Source of the DNA: an uncultured Oscillospiraceae bacterium
GTDB taxonomy: Bacteria; Bacillota; Clostridia; Oscillospirales; Acutalibacteraceae
Assembly (NCBI GenBank): GCA_900549155.1
Contig: URNF01000001.1
Location: forward strand, 1-51,610
Reading direction: 5' to 3'
DNA length: 51,610 bases
Made by a program: the position numbers and the translations under genes. Shown here piece by piece: positions 23,706-32,712 of this stretch (position 1 is the stretch's first letter; every line of letters starts with the position of its first letter). The notes beneath the pieces were generated by a model. That model was not told where the DNA came from. It did no database searches and saw only the letters and a list, made by a program, of their open reading frames with translations.

Positions 23706-24815
23706 TCATAAATTCAGTATGTGTGCAATGAGTGTATTGGAAATTAAAAATCCCTCAGGCGTGAGGGCGATCCCGTCGTCCGTCACCCGCAAAAACGTCG
23801 GCGGCAGCGCCCTTGCCCGCGCGATCCACGCAGGCGGCAGCTCCTTTCGGAACCGCTCTCTGAAGGCTGCGGCGGAAAGCCCCGCCGTCAGGCGCAGACG
23901 CAAAAGTGCAAATTCCTCTTCGCTCCCCGACGGCAGTGCGTCGTCCTCTTCCGCCGTCACCCCGCCGCCGTTCATGAAAGCGGCAAGATCGCGCGGATAG
24001 TAAAACCGCCTGCCGTCAAAAAAGGAATGGGCGGCGGGGCCGAAGCCGAGATACGGCGCGCCTGTCCAATATTTGAGATTGTGGCGGCTCTCAAAGCCGG
24101 GCTTTGCAAAGTTCGAAATTTCATATTGCGCAAAGCCCGCCCTTTCGAGCGCCGCGACCGCCGCAAGATACAGCTCTGCCGCCGTGTCGTCGTCGGGCAG
24201 AGACAGCGTGTCCCGCAATTTCTCAAACGGCGTCCCTTCCTCTATCTTGAGAAGATAAGCGGAAACGTGCTGCACACCGAGCGCCGCACAGGTCTCAACA
24301 TCCGCCGTGACCGCTGCCGCGTCCTGTCCCGGCACCGCCAGCATCAAATCGAGCGAAATATTTTCTATCCCCGCCCTGCGGGCGTCCGCGACCGTGCGCG
24401 CCACATCGTGCGGCGTGTGCCGCCTGCCGAGCGTTTTCAGACGGTCGGATGAGGACGCCTGCATGCCGAGCGACAGGCGGTTGCCGCCCGCAGCGGCAAA
24501 GGCAGAAAGCGTTTCATAGAGATCGTCCGCAGGATTGGCTTCCAGCGTCACTTCCGCGTCGTCCGACAGCGAAAATCGCTTTCTTGCCGCCGCAATGACG
24601 GCGGTGAGAGCTTTCCCGCCGAGCAGCGACGGCGTGCCGCCGCCGAAATACAGCGTGTCGGCAAAGACGCCGTCATACCTCTCCATTTCCCGCACGACAG
24701 CCGCCGCATACCGCTTTCGCATATCCGCGTCCACAGCCGCCAGCGGCAGCGAATAAAAATCGCAATAGGGGCACTTCGAGACGCAAAACGGCACATGCAC
24801 ATAAATTCCGGTCAT
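23706..24815 (-). CDS. hemW: Radical SAM heme chaperone HemW
   Basis: A 369-residue radical S-adenosylmethionine protein. The cluster motif is CVSKCPYCDFYS at residues 11-22: the aromatic Phe after the third Cys marks HemW rather than true coproporphyrinogen dehydrogenase HemN, which has a further Cys. GGGTPSLL and GMQASSSDRLKTLGR follow as expected. HemW proteins bind heme and insert it into respiratory enzymes; many anaerobe versions are annotated as HemN by mistake. A poly-G ribosome site precedes ATG 24815. The gene has its own promoter at 24840-24868 and is 61 bases before the response regulator. Confidence 0.92.
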   Translation of the reverse strand: MTGIYVHVPFCVSKCPYCDFYSLPLAAVDADMRKRYAAAVVREMERYDGVFADTLYFGGGTPSLLGGKALTAVIAAARKRFSLSDDAEVTLEANPADDLYETLSAFAAAGGNRLSLGMQASSSDRLKTLGRRHTPHDVARTVADARRAGIENISLDLMLAVPGQDAAAVTADVETCAALGVQHVSAYLLKIEEGTPFEKLRDTLSLPDDDTAAELYLAAVAALERAGFAQYEISNFAKPGFESRHNLKYWTGAPYLGFGPAAHSFFDGRRFYYPRDLAAFMNGGGVTAEEDDALPSGSEEEFALLRLRLTAGLSAAAFRERFRKELPPAWIARARALPPTFLRVTDDGIALTPEGFLISNTLIAHILNL

Positions 24816-24839
24816 GAAAGTCCCCCCCTTTTTATTTCC

Positions 24840-24868
24840 AGTTTAACATTTCCCCGCTCTTTTGTCAA
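24840..24868 (-). promoter_or_regulatory. Promoter of hemW, overlapping the clpB terminator
   Basis: On the minus strand TTGACA (24863-24868), 17 bases, TAAACT (24840-24845). The first T residues of the -35 are the end of the U-tract of the clpB terminator, an economical shared sequence. Confidence 0.75.
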
Positions 24869-24906
24869 AAAAAGGGGAGCTGCGGCAGTCATCTGCCGCA
24901 GCTCCC
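24868..24906 (-). terminator. Terminator of clpB
   Basis: A perfect 14-bp stem (24893-24906 with 24875-24888, GGGAGCTGCGGCAG) with ATGA loop, followed on the minus strand by a run of seven T, right after the clpB stop. Confidence 0.95.
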
Positions 24907-24916
24907 AAAGGTCGTC

Positions 24917-27508
24917 TTATCGCACAACCAGCTGTTCGTTTTCGACATCCACCGTGAGATTCGTTCCCGGCGCGGGATCCTTTTCGATGATCTCTCTGCC
25001 GAGCAGTGTTTCCACCTTGCTTTGGATGAAGCGGCGCAGCGGACGCGCGCCGAACTGCGGGTCAAAGCCGTTGTCCACGATGAACGCCTTTGCCGCGGGC
25101 GTGACGGTGCAGGAAAGCTGCTTGTCCGTCAGACGGCGGTTGAGGTCGGCAAGCAACAGGTCGACAATGCCCGTCACCGCTTTCTTGTCGAGCGGATGGT
25201 AATACACAATCTCGTCGAGACGGTTCAGAAACTCCGGACGGAACGAGCGCTTCAAAAGCGCGTCGATCTCCGCTCTCGCCTCGTCGGTGATGCTGCCGTG
25301 CTGCTCCATGCTGTCGAGCAGGATGTTCGAGCCGAGGTTGGACGTCAGGATGATGATGGTGTTCTTGAAATCCACCGTGCGTCCCTGCGAATCGGTGATG
25401 CGCCCGTCGTCCAACACCTGCAACAGGATATTGAACACATCGGGATGCGCCTTTTCCACCTCATCGAACAGCACCACGGAATAGGGCTTTCTGCGCACCG
25501 CTTCGGTGAGCTGACCGCCCTCCTCATAGCCGACATATCCGGGAGGTGCACCAATGAGCCGCGACACGGCGAATTTTTCCATATATTCGCTCATGTCGAT
25601 GCGCACGATGTTCTGTTCATCGTCGAAAAGACACTCCGCAAGCGCCTTGGCAAGCTCCGTCTTGCCGACGCCCGTCGGTCCCAAAAACAGGAACGACCCG
25701 ATCGGACGGTTGGGATCCTGGATGCCCGCTCTGGCACGCAGGATAGCTTCGGAAACGCGCGTCACCGCTTCGTCCTGCCCGATCACGCGGCGATGCAGGA
25801 TTTCTTCCAGGTGCAGCAGCTTGTCCCGCTCGCCTTCCATCAGCCGTGCCACGGGGATGCCCGTCCAGCGTTCCACGATGCGGGCGATCTCCTCGTCCGT
25901 CACCTTGTCCCGCAGATAGCTGCCGTGATGCTCCTCGCTTTCGGCTTCCGCCGCCTGCAGCTGCTTTTGCAGCGTGGGCAGTGTGCCGTATTTCAGCTCG
26001 GCAGCGCGGTTGAGATCGTGGTTCTCCTCGGCACGTTCGATCTCCGCGCCCAGCTTTTCGATCTGTGCGCGCAGACTCTGCACCTTGCCGATCTCCGCTT
26101 TCTCGTTTTCCCACTTCGCCTTTTTCTCCGCCAGGTCGGCGCGCAGCTCGGAAAGCTCCTTTTGAATTTCCTCAAGATGCGCCTGCGCCAGCTTGTCGCT
26201 TTCCTTTTTCAGCGCCGCTTCCTCGATCTCCAGCTGAATGATCTTGCGCTCCACCACGTCCAGCTCGGTGGGCATGGAGTCCATCTCGGTGCGGATCATG
26301 GCGCACGCCTCGTCGATGAGGTCGATCGCCTTGTCCGGCAGGAAACGGTCGGTGATATACCGATGGGACAGCGTCGCAGCGGCAATGATGGCGGAATCCT
26401 GAATTTTCACGCCGTGATAGACCTCATAGCGCTCTTTCAGTCCGCGCAGAATGGCGATGGTGTCCTCAACGGACGGCTCTTCCACCAGCACCGGCTGGAA
26501 CCGTCTTTCAAGCGCGGGGTCCTTTTCGATATACTGGCGGTATTCGTCGAGCGTCGTCGCACCGATACAGTGCAGCTCGCCGCGCGCCAGCATCGGCTTC
26601 AGGAGGTTGCCCGCATCCATCGCGCCGTCGGTCTTGCCCGCGCCGACAATGGTGTGCAGCTCGTCGATGAACAAAAGGATCTTGCCCTCGCTCTTGGCGA
26701 CCTCGCCCAGCACCGCTTTCAGACGCTCCTCAAACTCGCCGCGATATTTCGCGCCCGCGATGAGCGCGCCCATATCCAGCGAAAACACGGTCTTGTCCCG
26801 CAGATTGATCGGAACATCGCCCTTGACGATACGCTGTGCCAGTCCCTCGACGATGGCGGTCTTGCCGACGCCCGGCTCGCCGATGAGCACGGGGTTGTTC
26901 TTCGTCTTGCGGGACAGAATGCGGATGACGTTTCGGATCTCGTCGTCCCGCCCGATGACAGGATCGGTCTTTTTGTCGCGGGCGCGTGCAGTCAGATCCG
27001 CGCCGTATTTTTTCAGCGCGTCATAAGTCGTTTCCGGCGAGTCGCCCGTCACACGGGTGTTGCCCCGCACGGCGGCAAGCGCCTGCAAAAACGCGTCCTT
27101 TTTGATGCCCGCTTCCGACAAAACAGCTGCCGTGTCGCGGTCACCGTTTTCGATGAGCGACAAAAACAGATGCTCCACCGAGACATATTCATCCTTCATG
27201 TTCGCCGCGAGCTTTTCCGCGCCGGACAGCACCGCGTCGGTCGCGGCGGAAATATACACCTTGTCCGGTTCTCTGCCCGGACCGCTCACACGCGGCATGC
27301 CGTCAAGACGGGCGTTCACCCGTCCCGCAAGCGCCGTGGGGTCTTTCCCCATCTTCTGCAGCAGCGACGGGATGAGTCCCTCCTGCTGCGACAAAAGCGC
27401 CGACAGCAAATGCAGCGGTTCTATCTGTATATGTCCGCCCGAAACAGCAAGATCCTGCGCCGTCTGCACGGCTTCCAATGATTTTTGCGTCAATTTCTGT
27501 GCGTTCAT
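24917..27508 (-). CDS. clpB: ATP-dependent chaperone ClpB (Hsp104-type disaggregase)
   Basis: An 863-residue AAA+ unfoldase that works with DnaK to rescue aggregated proteins. Order: N-terminal Clp repeat domain (residues 1-145), first AAA module with GEPGVGKTA and LFIDELHT, the long coiled-coil M domain (about 405-525, Glu/Lys-rich) that marks ClpB rather than ClpC, and second AAA module with GPTGVGKTE and LFDEVEKAHPD, ending in the D2-small domain. Length is normal (about 860). ATG 27508 (MNAQKLTQKSLEAVQ) has AGGAG 8 bases upstream; the GTG/ATG codons just before are too close. A perfect CIRCE site 68 bases upstream shows HrcA heat-shock control. Confidence 0.97.
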   Translation of the reverse strand: MNAQKLTQKSLEAVQTAQDLAVSGGHIQIEPLHLLSALLSQQEGLIPSLLQKMGKDPTALAGRVNARLDGMPRVSGPGREPDKVYISAATDAVLSGAEKLAANMKDEYVSVEHLFLSLIENGDRDTAAVLSEAGIKKDAFLQALAAVRGNTRVTGDSPETTYDALKKYGADLTARARDKKTDPVIGRDDEIRNVIRILSRKTKNNPVLIGEPGVGKTAIVEGLAQRIVKGDVPINLRDKTVFSLDMGALIAGAKYRGEFEERLKAVLGEVAKSEGKILLFIDELHTIVGAGKTDGAMDAGNLLKPMLARGELHCIGATTLDEYRQYIEKDPALERRFQPVLVEEPSVEDTIAILRGLKERYEVYHGVKIQDSAIIAAATLSHRYITDRFLPDKAIDLIDEACAMIRTEMDSMPTELDVVERKIIQLEIEEAALKKESDKLAQAHLEEIQKELSELRADLAEKKAKWENEKAEIGKVQSLRAQIEKLGAEIERAEENHDLNRAAELKYGTLPTLQKQLQAAEAESEEHHGSYLRDKVTDEEIARIVERWTGIPVARLMEGERDKLLHLEEILHRRVIGQDEAVTRVSEAILRARAGIQDPNRPIGSFLFLGPTGVGKTELAKALAECLFDDEQNIVRIDMSEYMEKFAVSRLIGAPPGYVGYEEGGQLTEAVRRKPYSVVLFDEVEKAHPDVFNILLQVLDDGRITDSQGRTVDFKNTIIILTSNLGSNILLDSMEQHGSITDEARAEIDALLKRSFRPEFLNRLDEIVYYHPLDKKAVTGIVDLLLADLNRRLTDKQLSCTVTPAAKAFIVDNGFDPQFGARPLRRFIQSKVETLLGREIIEKDPAPGTNLTVDVENEQLVVR

Positions 27509-27575
27509 ATGCATCACTCCTTTTTCTTATACTATACGCCCTTTCTCCCGAAAATTTGTAACGAAATTGTAAAAA

Positions 27576-27602
27576 TTAGCACTCTGACGTAAAGAGTGCT
27601 AA
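27576..27602. promoter_or_regulatory. CIRCE operator (HrcA binding site)
   Basis: TTAGCACTC (27576-27584), 9-base spacer, GAGTGCTAA (27594-27602): an exact match to the CIRCE consensus. It overlaps a minus-strand promoter (TTTACG, 16 bases, TACAAT) for clpB. HrcA repression there is expected and relief on heat shock follows. The plus-strand dnaD promoter begins only 16 bases away. Confidence 0.97.
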
Positions 27603-27617
27603 AACCGCAAAATCTTC

Positions 27618-27646
27618 TTGCACTTCCCCTGAAAAGATGGTATGAT
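27618..27646 (+). promoter_or_regulatory. Promoter of the dnaD-dnaI operon
   Basis: TTGCAC (27618-27623), 17 bases, TATGAT (27641-27646), 36 bases before the dnaD ATG. Divergent from the clpB promoter and adjacent to the CIRCE site. Confidence 0.8.
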
Positions 27647-27681
27647 AAAGTGTAATTTTGTACCATAGGGGGTGGCGGCAT

Positions 27682-28665
27682 ATGGCATGGCGCTGGGATC
27701 CTGCGGCGCTGTGCAGCGTATGCGTGCTGCCCGCTGCCGCCGTGCGGGAGCATATCGGGCTGGCAAGCCCGCTGCAATGGCGCGTGCTGCTGCAATTTGC
27801 GGCAGACGGCGACGCATTTGATCTGTGCACCTGCGCAAAGGTGCTGCATAAACCGATCGACGCCGTCGAGGAAGCGCTGCAATATTGGAAAAACGCCGGC
27901 ATCCTCATCGGCGAGGGAGAGCCCGCGCCGAAAAAAGCGCCCGCTCCCGCCGAAGAACCGGAGACGCCCCCCGTCCCCGTCGCACGGCCGCAGCCCGTGA
28001 AGCCGCAAATGGCGGAGGTGCTGCAAAAGCAGAAAGAGGACGAGACGTTTTCAAACCTGCTTTTCTCGGTCTCGGCGCGCTTCGGCAAGCCCATCACGCC
28101 GGGCAACATGGAAACGCTTTTATATCTATATGACACGGCAGGCATCCCCGCCGATGTGATCCTTTTGGTGGTCGCCTATGCCGTGGCGCGCGGCAAAATC
28201 AACATGCGCTATGTCGAGACGGTCGCGCTGGGCTGGCTGGACGACGGCATCAACACGCTGCCCGCCGCCGAGGAATATCTGCGCATCCTTGAACAAAAGG
28301 ATGACGCCGCCGCCCGCGTGCGCCGCATTCTGGGGCGGGCGCGCGAGCTTGACAGCCGCAGCCGCAACATGGCGCACACCTGGCTGTATGTGTGGAACAT
28401 GTCAGAGGAGCTGGTGACGGTGGCGCTGCGCTATGCCGTCGATAACGGCAAGCCCCCCGTCCCCTATGCCAACGCCATTCTGACCGACTGGCACGAAAAC
28501 GGCATCACCGATCCCGAAGAAGCGAAAAAGGCGCTCACGCGCAGCATAAAGCCCGCCGCCAAAAGGCGCGCGCAAACAGAGGAAAGCTCGCTTGACCTCA
28601 AGGGCTATGAGCAGCTGTTGGAGGACTATGTCCCCTCACTGCCCGCCGACAAAGAAAAGAGTTGA
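27682..28665 (+). CDS. dnaD: DnaD-domain replication initiation protein
   Basis: A 327-residue protein. The N-terminal ~75 residues form a winged-helix-like domain (MAWRWDPAALCSVCVLPAAA), followed by a Pro/Ala/Lys linker and two DnaB_2 (DnaD C-terminal) domains: one about residues 120-195 holding YDTAGIPADVILLVVAYAV and ending YVETVALGWLDDGI, the second about 205-285 ending in PYANAILTDWHENGI. The YxxxIxxxWxxxGI signature thus occurs twice. Such Firmicutes proteins help load the replicative helicase at oriC and at restart forks. ATG 27682 is preceded by AGGGGGTGG. The helicase loader gene follows at once. Confidence 0.9.
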   Translation: MAWRWDPAALCSVCVLPAAAVREHIGLASPLQWRVLLQFAADGDAFDLCTCAKVLHKPIDAVEEALQYWKNAGILIGEGEPAPKKAPAPAEEPETPPVPVARPQPVKPQMAEVLQKQKEDETFSNLLFSVSARFGKPITPGNMETLLYLYDTAGIPADVILLVVAYAVARGKINMRYVETVALGWLDDGINTLPAAEEYLRILEQKDDAAARVRRILGRARELDSRSRNMAHTWLYVWNMSEELVTVALRYAVDNGKPPVPYANAILTDWHENGITDPEEAKKALTRSIKPAAKRRAQTEESSLDLKGYEQLLEDYVPSLPADKEKS

Positions 28666-28670
28666 AAAAA

Positions 28671-29660
28671 ATGGCATATGATCCGGAAATTTATGCCGCC
28701 GCCGTGAAAACGCTGGCGGATCGCCGCGCGGCAGCGGAGCAAAACGCTGCCGTCCTGCGGACAAAGGCGTGTGCGCAGTTCCCGCGGCTCAAAGAGATCG
28801 ACACGGCGCTTGCCGCCACCGGCACGCAGATCGCCCATGCCATTTTGGAGGGCGGCGACATCGACGCCGCCATCGCCCGCATCCAGGCGGAGAACGAACG
28901 GCTGCAGGCGGAAATGGCGGACATTCTGCAAAAGGGCGGCTTCGGCGTGCGCAATTTCACGCCGCACTACACCTGCCCCGTCTGCGACGACACCGGCTAT
29001 CACGGCGGCAAAATGTGCGCCTGTCTCATGCGGCTTCTGAAGGAGCAGGCGGCAGCGCGGGTGTGCAAGGGGCTGTCGAAGGACCCGAAACGGTTTTCCG
29101 ATCTTTCGCTTGCCTATTATGACGACACGCCGTCCGCCGAACGGGCGCTTTCCCCGCGCGAGCGGATGCGCCGCATTTTTGCCTATTGCGAACAATATGC
29201 CGCCGCCTTTTCCGTCCACGCGCCGTCGCTTTTGCTGCGCGGGGCAACGGGAACGGGCAAAACGCATGTGTCCCTCGCCATCGCGGGGGAGGTCGCGGAA
29301 AACGGCTTTTCGGTTGTCTATCAACCGGCGGGACGGCTTTTCGGGCTTCTCGAGGAAGAACATTTCGGCAGACGCAGCGGCAACACGCTGGAAACGGCGC
29401 TGTCCTGCGACCTTTTGGTGATCGACGACCTGGGCACGGAGTTTGAAACCTCGTTTGTCGCCGCCACCTTATATACCATTATCAATACCCGCATGCTGGA
29501 CGGGCTGCCCACCGTCATCAGCACCAACCTCACACAGGAAGGTCTGCAGAGCCGCTACGGCGATCAGACCGTTTCCCGCATCACCGGCGCCTATGAGCCG
29601 CTTCTGTTTGTCGGCAAGGACATCCGACAGCAAAAGCGCACCGCCGCCATGCGGAACTGA
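28671..29660 (+). CDS. dnaI: DnaI/DnaC-like helicase loader ATPase
   Basis: A 329-residue AAA+ protein. Residues 1-90 are helical with a coiled-coil stretch, followed by a zinc-binding segment (CPVCDDTGYHGGKMCAC, near 98-114), Walker A GATGTGKTH, Walker B LLVIDDLGTE and sensor-1 STNLT, with an arginine-containing end RITGAYEPLLF. The zinc motif plus AAA+ core is the DnaI arrangement: the N-terminal domain binds the hexameric helicase and the AAA+ part loads it on DNA. ATG 28671 is used; a TTG at 28662 that overlaps the dnaD stop is an alternative. Cotranscribed with dnaD. Confidence 0.92.
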   Translation: MAYDPEIYAAAVKTLADRRAAAEQNAAVLRTKACAQFPRLKEIDTALAATGTQIAHAILEGGDIDAAIARIQAENERLQAEMADILQKGGFGVRNFTPHYTCPVCDDTGYHGGKMCACLMRLLKEQAAARVCKGLSKDPKRFSDLSLAYYDDTPSAERALSPRERMRRIFAYCEQYAAAFSVHAPSLLLRGATGTGKTHVSLAIAGEVAENGFSVVYQPAGRLFGLLEEEHFGRRSGNTLETALSCDLLVIDDLGTEFETSFVAATLYTIINTRMLDGLPTVISTNLTQEGLQSRYGDQTVSRITGAYEPLLFVGKDIRQQKRTAAMRN

Positions 29661-29677
29661 CGAAAGGAGCAATCGTG

Positions 29678-31318
29678 ATGGAAGAAAAACTGTGCATGAA
29701 CTGTATGCAGCCGCTCGCAGACGAGGACACCGCCTGCCCGCACTGCCACTATGCGACAAACAAGCAGAACCCGCAGGGCTATCTCCCCGCAGGAAGCCTG
29801 CTTTCCGATCATTACATGGTGGGCAGAGCGCTCGGCTCCTACGGCGATGCCTGTATCTACATAGGCTATGACAAGCTGCTCAAGGAGCGGGTGTATATCC
29901 GCGAATTTTTTCCGGCAGATTTCTGCGAACGCACCCGCGACGGCAGCGTTGTGCCCGTCGACGGCAAGGAGGACGCGTTCGACACCTGCCGCGAGAGCTT
30001 TCTCACCAACGTGCGTGCGCTGGCAAAGCTCAAGGATCTGCCGTCGCTTTTGCCGCTGTATGACATCTTCGACGAGCACAACACCGTCTATGCCGTCAGC
30101 GATTATTGCGAGGGCGTGTCCCTTGCCCGCGAGCTGAAAACGCGCGGCAGGATCCCCTATGCGGAGCTGCGCCCGCTGTTCATGCAGCTTTTGAGCTCGC
30201 TTTCCACCCTGCACCGCGCGGGGGTGTGCCATCTTGCCATCTGCCCCGACACCATTCTCATCGCCCCCGACGGCAAGCTGCGGCTGCGCAGCTTTGCCAT
30301 CCCGCAGGCGCGCACCACCGGCTCGCCCATCAAGCCGCGCCTTTCGGCGGGCTTCTCCGCGCCGGAGCAGTATGCCCCGCGCAGAGCCTGCGGTGAGGCA
30401 GCGGATGTCTATGGCGTTGCCGCAACCCTTTTCTGCGCCCTGACGGGCAACACACCGCCCGAAGCGCCGCAGCGTGCACGCGGCGCGCAGGATCTGTTCC
30501 TGCCTGCCGAGGTTGCCGAGGAGCTGCCGGAAAATGTGGGGCTGGCGCTGTTCAACGCCCTGCAGCCCGATCCCGACAAGCGCATCGGCACCATTGAGGA
30601 ATTTCGCCAGGCGCTGACCGCTGAGCCTGCCGTCAACGCCCTTTTGGAGGACGAGGAGGAAGAAGAGGAAGCGGCGAAAAAGCCCGCGGAAAAGAAAAAT
30701 CATTATCCGCTGTATATCGGTATCGCGGTGTTTGTCGTGCTGGCGGTGCTGGCAGGCATCCTTTTGATGGTGCTGTTCCCGAAAACGCCGACACCCTCGC
30801 CCTCCGACACCGTCCCCACCACGACGACGCTGCCGTCCAAAGCTCCGACCACCTATGTCGATCCGACAAACAGCTATTCCATCCCGCCGGTGGTCGGCAA
30901 AAACTATTTCACCGAGAAAAACAACACCATGACCGGCGACTTCAAGCTGGAAGTGCAATATATGCAGTATGACAAGAGCAAGGCAAAGGGCGTCATCCTG
31001 TCGCAGGAGCCCGCTGCGGGCACTGCCGCTGCCGCCGAGACCGTCATCAAGGTCGTCATCAGCATGGGCTCCGAGGAGCTTTCCGTGCCCGATGTCGCCG
31101 GCTGGCCGCAGGAATATGCCGTGAAATATCTCGAAGCGCTGGGCTTCAAGGTCGACGTGCTGACCGTCAATGTGTCCACCTATGAAAAGGGTCTGTGCGA
31201 AGGCACCGACCCCGTCAAGGGCACCAAGCTCTCCGTCGGCGACACCGTCACCCTGCGGGTGAGCAACATGGAAAAAACCGAACCGTCCGCCGACGCGACC
31301 GACGGCGACACCGACTGA
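29678..31318 (+). CDS. Membrane PASTA protein with an inactive kinase domain (pseudokinase) and zinc ribbon
   Basis: A 546-residue protein. Residues 6-23 are a zinc ribbon (CMNC...CPHC). Residues 45-325 have a Ser/Thr kinase fold of the VAIKEYFP type, but the key residues are gone: the VAIK Lys is Arg 75 (VYIREFFP), HRD is HLA at 185-187 with the Asn two turns on replaced by Thr, and DFG is SFA at 205-207. The structural SAPEQY and DVYGVAATLF remain. A poly-Glu stretch, one membrane helix (about 345-367), a Thr/Pro linker and two PASTA modules (about 400-465 and 468-530) follow. ATG 29678 has AAAGGAG upstream. PASTA parts usually sense peptidoglycan; here signalling by phosphotransfer is unlikely, so a scaffold role is inferred. 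It lies 17 bases after dnaI. Confidence 0.88.
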   Translation: MEEKLCMNCMQPLADEDTACPHCHYATNKQNPQGYLPAGSLLSDHYMVGRALGSYGDACIYIGYDKLLKERVYIREFFPADFCERTRDGSVVPVDGKEDAFDTCRESFLTNVRALAKLKDLPSLLPLYDIFDEHNTVYAVSDYCEGVSLARELKTRGRIPYAELRPLFMQLLSSLSTLHRAGVCHLAICPDTILIAPDGKLRLRSFAIPQARTTGSPIKPRLSAGFSAPEQYAPRRACGEAADVYGVAATLFCALTGNTPPEAPQRARGAQDLFLPAEVAEELPENVGLALFNALQPDPDKRIGTIEEFRQALTAEPAVNALLEDEEEEEEAAKKPAEKKNHYPLYIGIAVFVVLAVLAGILLMVLFPKTPTPSPSDTVPTTTTLPSKAPTTYVDPTNSYSIPPVVGKNYFTEKNNTMTGDFKLEVQYMQYDKSKAKGVILSQEPAAGTAAAAETVIKVVISMGSEELSVPDVAGWPQEYAVKYLEALGFKVDVLTVNVSTYEKGLCEGTDPVKGTKLSVGDTVTLRVSNMEKTEPSADATDGDTD

Positions 31319-31332
31319 GAAAGGACATTCCT

Positions 31333-32607
31333 ATGGCACAAGTATTTCCGTTCGCCGCGCTGCGGTTTTCCGACAAAGCCGGCGACATTGCAAAGCTGAC
31401 CTGCCCGCCCTATGACATCATTTCCGAGGAACAGCGCAAAGCCTATCTTGCGGAAAATCCCCACAACATCATCCGCCTGGAGCTGCCGCGTGACGGTGAG
31501 GATCCCTATGCCGTCGCCGGAGAAACGCTGAAAAGCTGGCTCGAGAGCGGCATCCTCAAAAAGGACGACGCCGCAGCGTTTTATATCTATGCCATCGACT
31601 TCACCGTTGACGGTGAGCAAAAATCCATTGCCGGTCTTGTCGGCAGGGTGCGGCTCACGCCGTTTTCCGCGGGTGTCGTGCTGCCGCACGAGGAAACGCT
31701 TTCCAAGGCAAAGGCGGACCGCCTGCAGCTTATGCGGGCGACCGGCTGCAATTTCAGCAACATCTATTCCCTCTATCGTGAGGACGATGCGGCATCGCCG
31801 CTGCACGATGTGACGGCGCTCACCGAAAAGGCGGCGCTTTTGCACGACATGACCGATGAAAACGGACTGCGCCACCGCCTGTGGGCGATCACGGACAAGA
31901 CCGAAACGGCGGCGATCACGGCGGCGTTTGCGGACAAAAAGCTGTATATCGCCGACGGCCACCATCGCTATGAAACCGCGCTCAACTATCGGTGCGAGCT
32001 GGAAGAGGCGGGCAAGCCGACAGAGAACGCCGACTGCTGCATGATGATGCTGGTGGAAATGAGCCACGAGGGACTGTGGGTGTTCCCCACCCACCGCGTG
32101 CTGCACGACATCGCCGATTTCTCCGGTGAAAAGCTGCTCTCCGCCTGTGCGGAATATTTCCGCATTGAAGCGATGCCCGCCGAGGCGCTTTCCGAGGGGC
32201 TGCGCGCCGCCTATGCCGCGCACAAAACCGCTTTCGGCTTCTTCGACGGCAGAGAAAGCTGTCTTTTGACGCTGAAGGACGAGACGGTGATGGACGCGCT
32301 GCTGCCCGCCCTTTCCCCTGCGTCGCGCCATCTCGACGTCACCGTGCTGCACACGCTCATTTTGGAGCGGCTTTTGGGCATTGACAAGCAGAACATGGCA
32401 AACGGCACAAACCTCACCTACACCCGCGACGCCGCCGAGGCGGTGCATGCGGTGCGCACGGAGAAAGCCGATGCCTGCTTCCTTCTGAATCCCACCCGCG
32501 TTGAGGAGATCCGCGACGTGGCGGCGGCAGGCGAAAAGATGCCGCAAAAGTCTACCTATTTCTATCCGAAGCTCATCACGGGACTGACCGTCAACCCGCT
32601 TTTCTGA
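31333..32607 (+). CDS. DUF1015 family protein
   Basis: A 424-residue soluble protein of the DUF1015 family, function unknown. Characteristic elements are the N-terminal PFAALRF segment, CPPYDIISEEQRKAY, the NIIRLELPRD stretch, VLPHEETLSKAKADRL and the strongly conserved YIADGHHRYETAL. The family is sometimes found next to serine biosynthesis genes, but not here. ATG 31333 follows AAAGGA; the open frame extends 46 codons upstream into the PASTA gene, which is a different frame. It follows that gene by 14 bases and ends the dnaD operon. No convincing terminator is seen before the next unit. Confidence 0.92.
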   Translation: MAQVFPFAALRFSDKAGDIAKLTCPPYDIISEEQRKAYLAENPHNIIRLELPRDGEDPYAVAGETLKSWLESGILKKDDAAAFYIYAIDFTVDGEQKSIAGLVGRVRLTPFSAGVVLPHEETLSKAKADRLQLMRATGCNFSNIYSLYREDDAASPLHDVTALTEKAALLHDMTDENGLRHRLWAITDKTETAAITAAFADKKLYIADGHHRYETALNYRCELEEAGKPTENADCCMMMLVEMSHEGLWVFPTHRVLHDIADFSGEKLLSACAEYFRIEAMPAEALSEGLRAAYAAHKTAFGFFDGRESCLLTLKDETVMDALLPALSPASRHLDVTVLHTLILERLLGIDKQNMANGTNLTYTRDAAEAVHAVRTEKADACFLLNPTRVEEIRDVAAAGEKMPQKSTYFYPKLITGLTVNPLF

Positions 32608-32676
32608 AAAAACACCCGATGCACACATAAGCGTTATATACTGTTTACAAATACAACCGGTGGAACCGGTAGAATA

Positions 32677-32693
32677 AAATAGTAGTACTATTT
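32677..32693. promoter_or_regulatory. Perfect 17-bp palindrome before the GldA-like ABC operon
   Basis: AAATAGTA-G-TACTATTT (32677-32684 and 32686-32693) lies just upstream of the GGAGG of the ABC ATPase gene. A second palindromic motif, ACCGGT, occurs twice at about 32656-32670 next to TTTACA (32644) and a TAGAAT-like -10. This looks like an operator region; the regulator is not in the window. Confidence 0.6.
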
Positions 32694-32712
32694 GTAGGAG
32701 GCGTCACAATAC

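Noticed and set aside
25022..27481. 819-codon plus-strand open frame opposite clpB
   Set aside because: ClpB is unmistakable on the minus strand; the antisense frame has no recognisable domain or start signal.
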